A DNA stretch of 64,000 nt from Cryoendolithus antarcticus (lineage: Eukaryota > Ascomycota > Dothideomycetes > Cladosporiales > Cladosporiaceae): positions 744,001-808,000 of the forward strand of contig NAJO01000001.1 in the NCBI GenBank assembly GCA_002077065.1, given 5' to 3'. This document shows, piece by piece, positions 63,206 to 64,000 of the stretch (position 1 is its first letter; each line of letters opens with the position of its first letter). The position numbers and the translations under genes were made by a program. A model generated the notes under the pieces. It saw only the letters and a program-made list of their open reading frames with translations. It searched no databases and was not told the DNA's origin.

Positions 63206-64000
63206 CTACACATACACCCGGCCATACTCAGCCAACAAAGGCGTCTCCTCTCTGTCCTTGCCGCCCAGATTGCCCTTCAGTTTCGATCCCTTGCACGTAT
63301 TGCTTCGATAAGCCCACCACTGACACACCAGCACTCCGTCTCCGACAATCCCACCAATCATGATCGCAGTCAACGACCACAACCCCGGATTACTCGACAA
63401 AGACCCGATCGTGGTAAAGTCGATCCCCAACAATATGACCCAACACGTAGCATCGAGGCCAACTTGCAGCATAGAGAAGCCCTGCGTTGACGTTCGGCGA
63501 TGATTGGACTGGATCAGCGGGATGAATTTGAAGAGCGAGGCAATGACGGCGATGGTGTTGCAGGTGTTGACCTAGCGCGTCGAAGGGGGTCAGTAGCTAC
63601 CACAAGAGCGTCAATCATGAGAAGGCTCAAGAGATCAACCCATTGCCACCATCCGTCTCCGTCCATGCTCAGCTGACGCTTGCTCGTGAGTGGGATCGCA
63701 ACGAGACTAGCGACGGAAGCTACCACGCAGAGCCAGATGAGTACCGAAGACGTCTGGGAGAGCTTGCTCGAACGCGGCGGTAAGAGATTAGTCTGCACCA
63801 AAGTCGTCAAGCCTAGGATCATTGCATGCAGTGGAAGGTTGAGCCCGAACAAGCTCAGATTCTCGTGGGCTATGATTGCCCAGCCGCCCTTGCGACTTTC
63901 GAATTGGTCTCGGACGACTTTGGACGATGCGATCAGCACTCCGCCGCCTAGCTGAAACAGCATCAGCATCGGGCGCGACGAAGTAGTTTGTGGCGTGTAA
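63206..64000 (-). CDS. Partial multi-spanning membrane protein with PQ-loop-like segment
   Basis: Membrane protein whose 5' part runs off the window. Two exons: one from the window edge (the frame is open to 64000, first Met at 63969) to 63640, and 63571-63206. A 68-nt intron (GTTGAT...CTGAC...TAG) joins DGWWQW to VNTCNTIAVIASLFKF in phase. Hydrophobic segments include LFQLGGGVLIASSKVV, LPLHAMILGLTTLVQ, SVLIWLCVVASVASLVAI and LDATCWVILLGIDF. IPLIQSNHRRTSTQGFSM resembles a PQ-loop (cystinosin/SWEET-like) motif with the PQ pair altered. About five to six helices are visible. The end is polar (GNLGGKDREETPLLAEYG). Family assignment is tentative; transport substrate unknown. Confidence 0.6.

Overview
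The window is eukaryotic nuclear DNA from a filamentous ascomycete (Pezizomycotina). Genes are interrupted by short introns, mostly 44-70 nt, with GT...CTGAC or CTAAC...AG signals. The gene set is typical of moulds: exon-junction protein Y14, a NACHT-type NLR, a GtaA-type glutaminase, an FLC/TRP-like channel, a GPI cell-wall protein and a GH5 exo-glucanase. The Myb/SANT-like protein and overall style suggest Dothideomycetes, but I cannot prove the class without a search. I find about 30 genes on both strands, roughly one per 2 kb, with no bacterial-type operons, rRNA, tRNA or CRISPR array.

Layout. 0-10 kb: an MDR oxidoreductase, a kinesin-8 motor and a NACHT NLR. 11-21 kb: Y14/RBM8A, a NUDT19-like Nudix hydrolase, a Mep-type ammonium transporter, a GFA-domain protein and a salicylaldehyde-dehydrogenase-like ALDH. 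21-32 kb: flavohemoglobin, PEX2, UDP-glucose pyrophosphorylase, a protein with two dihydroneopterin-aldolase domains, STI1/Hop with a heat-shock element upstream, and a metallo-beta-lactamase-fold hydrolase. 32-40 kb: secreted glutaminase, RIB7 and a TRP-like channel whose conserved-looking C-terminal tail lies out of frame after the stop.

41-47 kb is the accessory part: an unrecognised protein with an internal duplication, three different degenerate repeat arrays in succession (43.1-45.3 kb), a frameshifted alpha/beta hydrolase and an unrecognised protein with two PPxY motifs. One array consists of about five copies of an intron-like sequence (donor, branch-point and acceptor-like motifs) and is the most unusual structure in the window.

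47.8-64 kb returns to housekeeping genes: SCP2-type thiolase with a PTS1-like end, a Myb/SANT-like protein, a RidA protein with a 14-nt microexon, DOM34/Pelota, an aldo-keto reductase, exo-1,3-beta-glucanase, a GPI-anchored Kre9/Knh1-like protein, a possible small membrane protein, an assembly gap next to a poly-C run, and a partial multi-spanning membrane protein at the right edge.

Functional themes, as inference from independent genes rather than a cluster: cell wall and glycan supply (UGP1, GH5, GPI protein), peroxisome (PEX2, PTS1-ended thiolase), nitrogen acquisition (ammonium transporter, glutaminase) and RNA/protein quality control (Y14, DOM34, STI1). All splice junctions were read by eye and are predictions.
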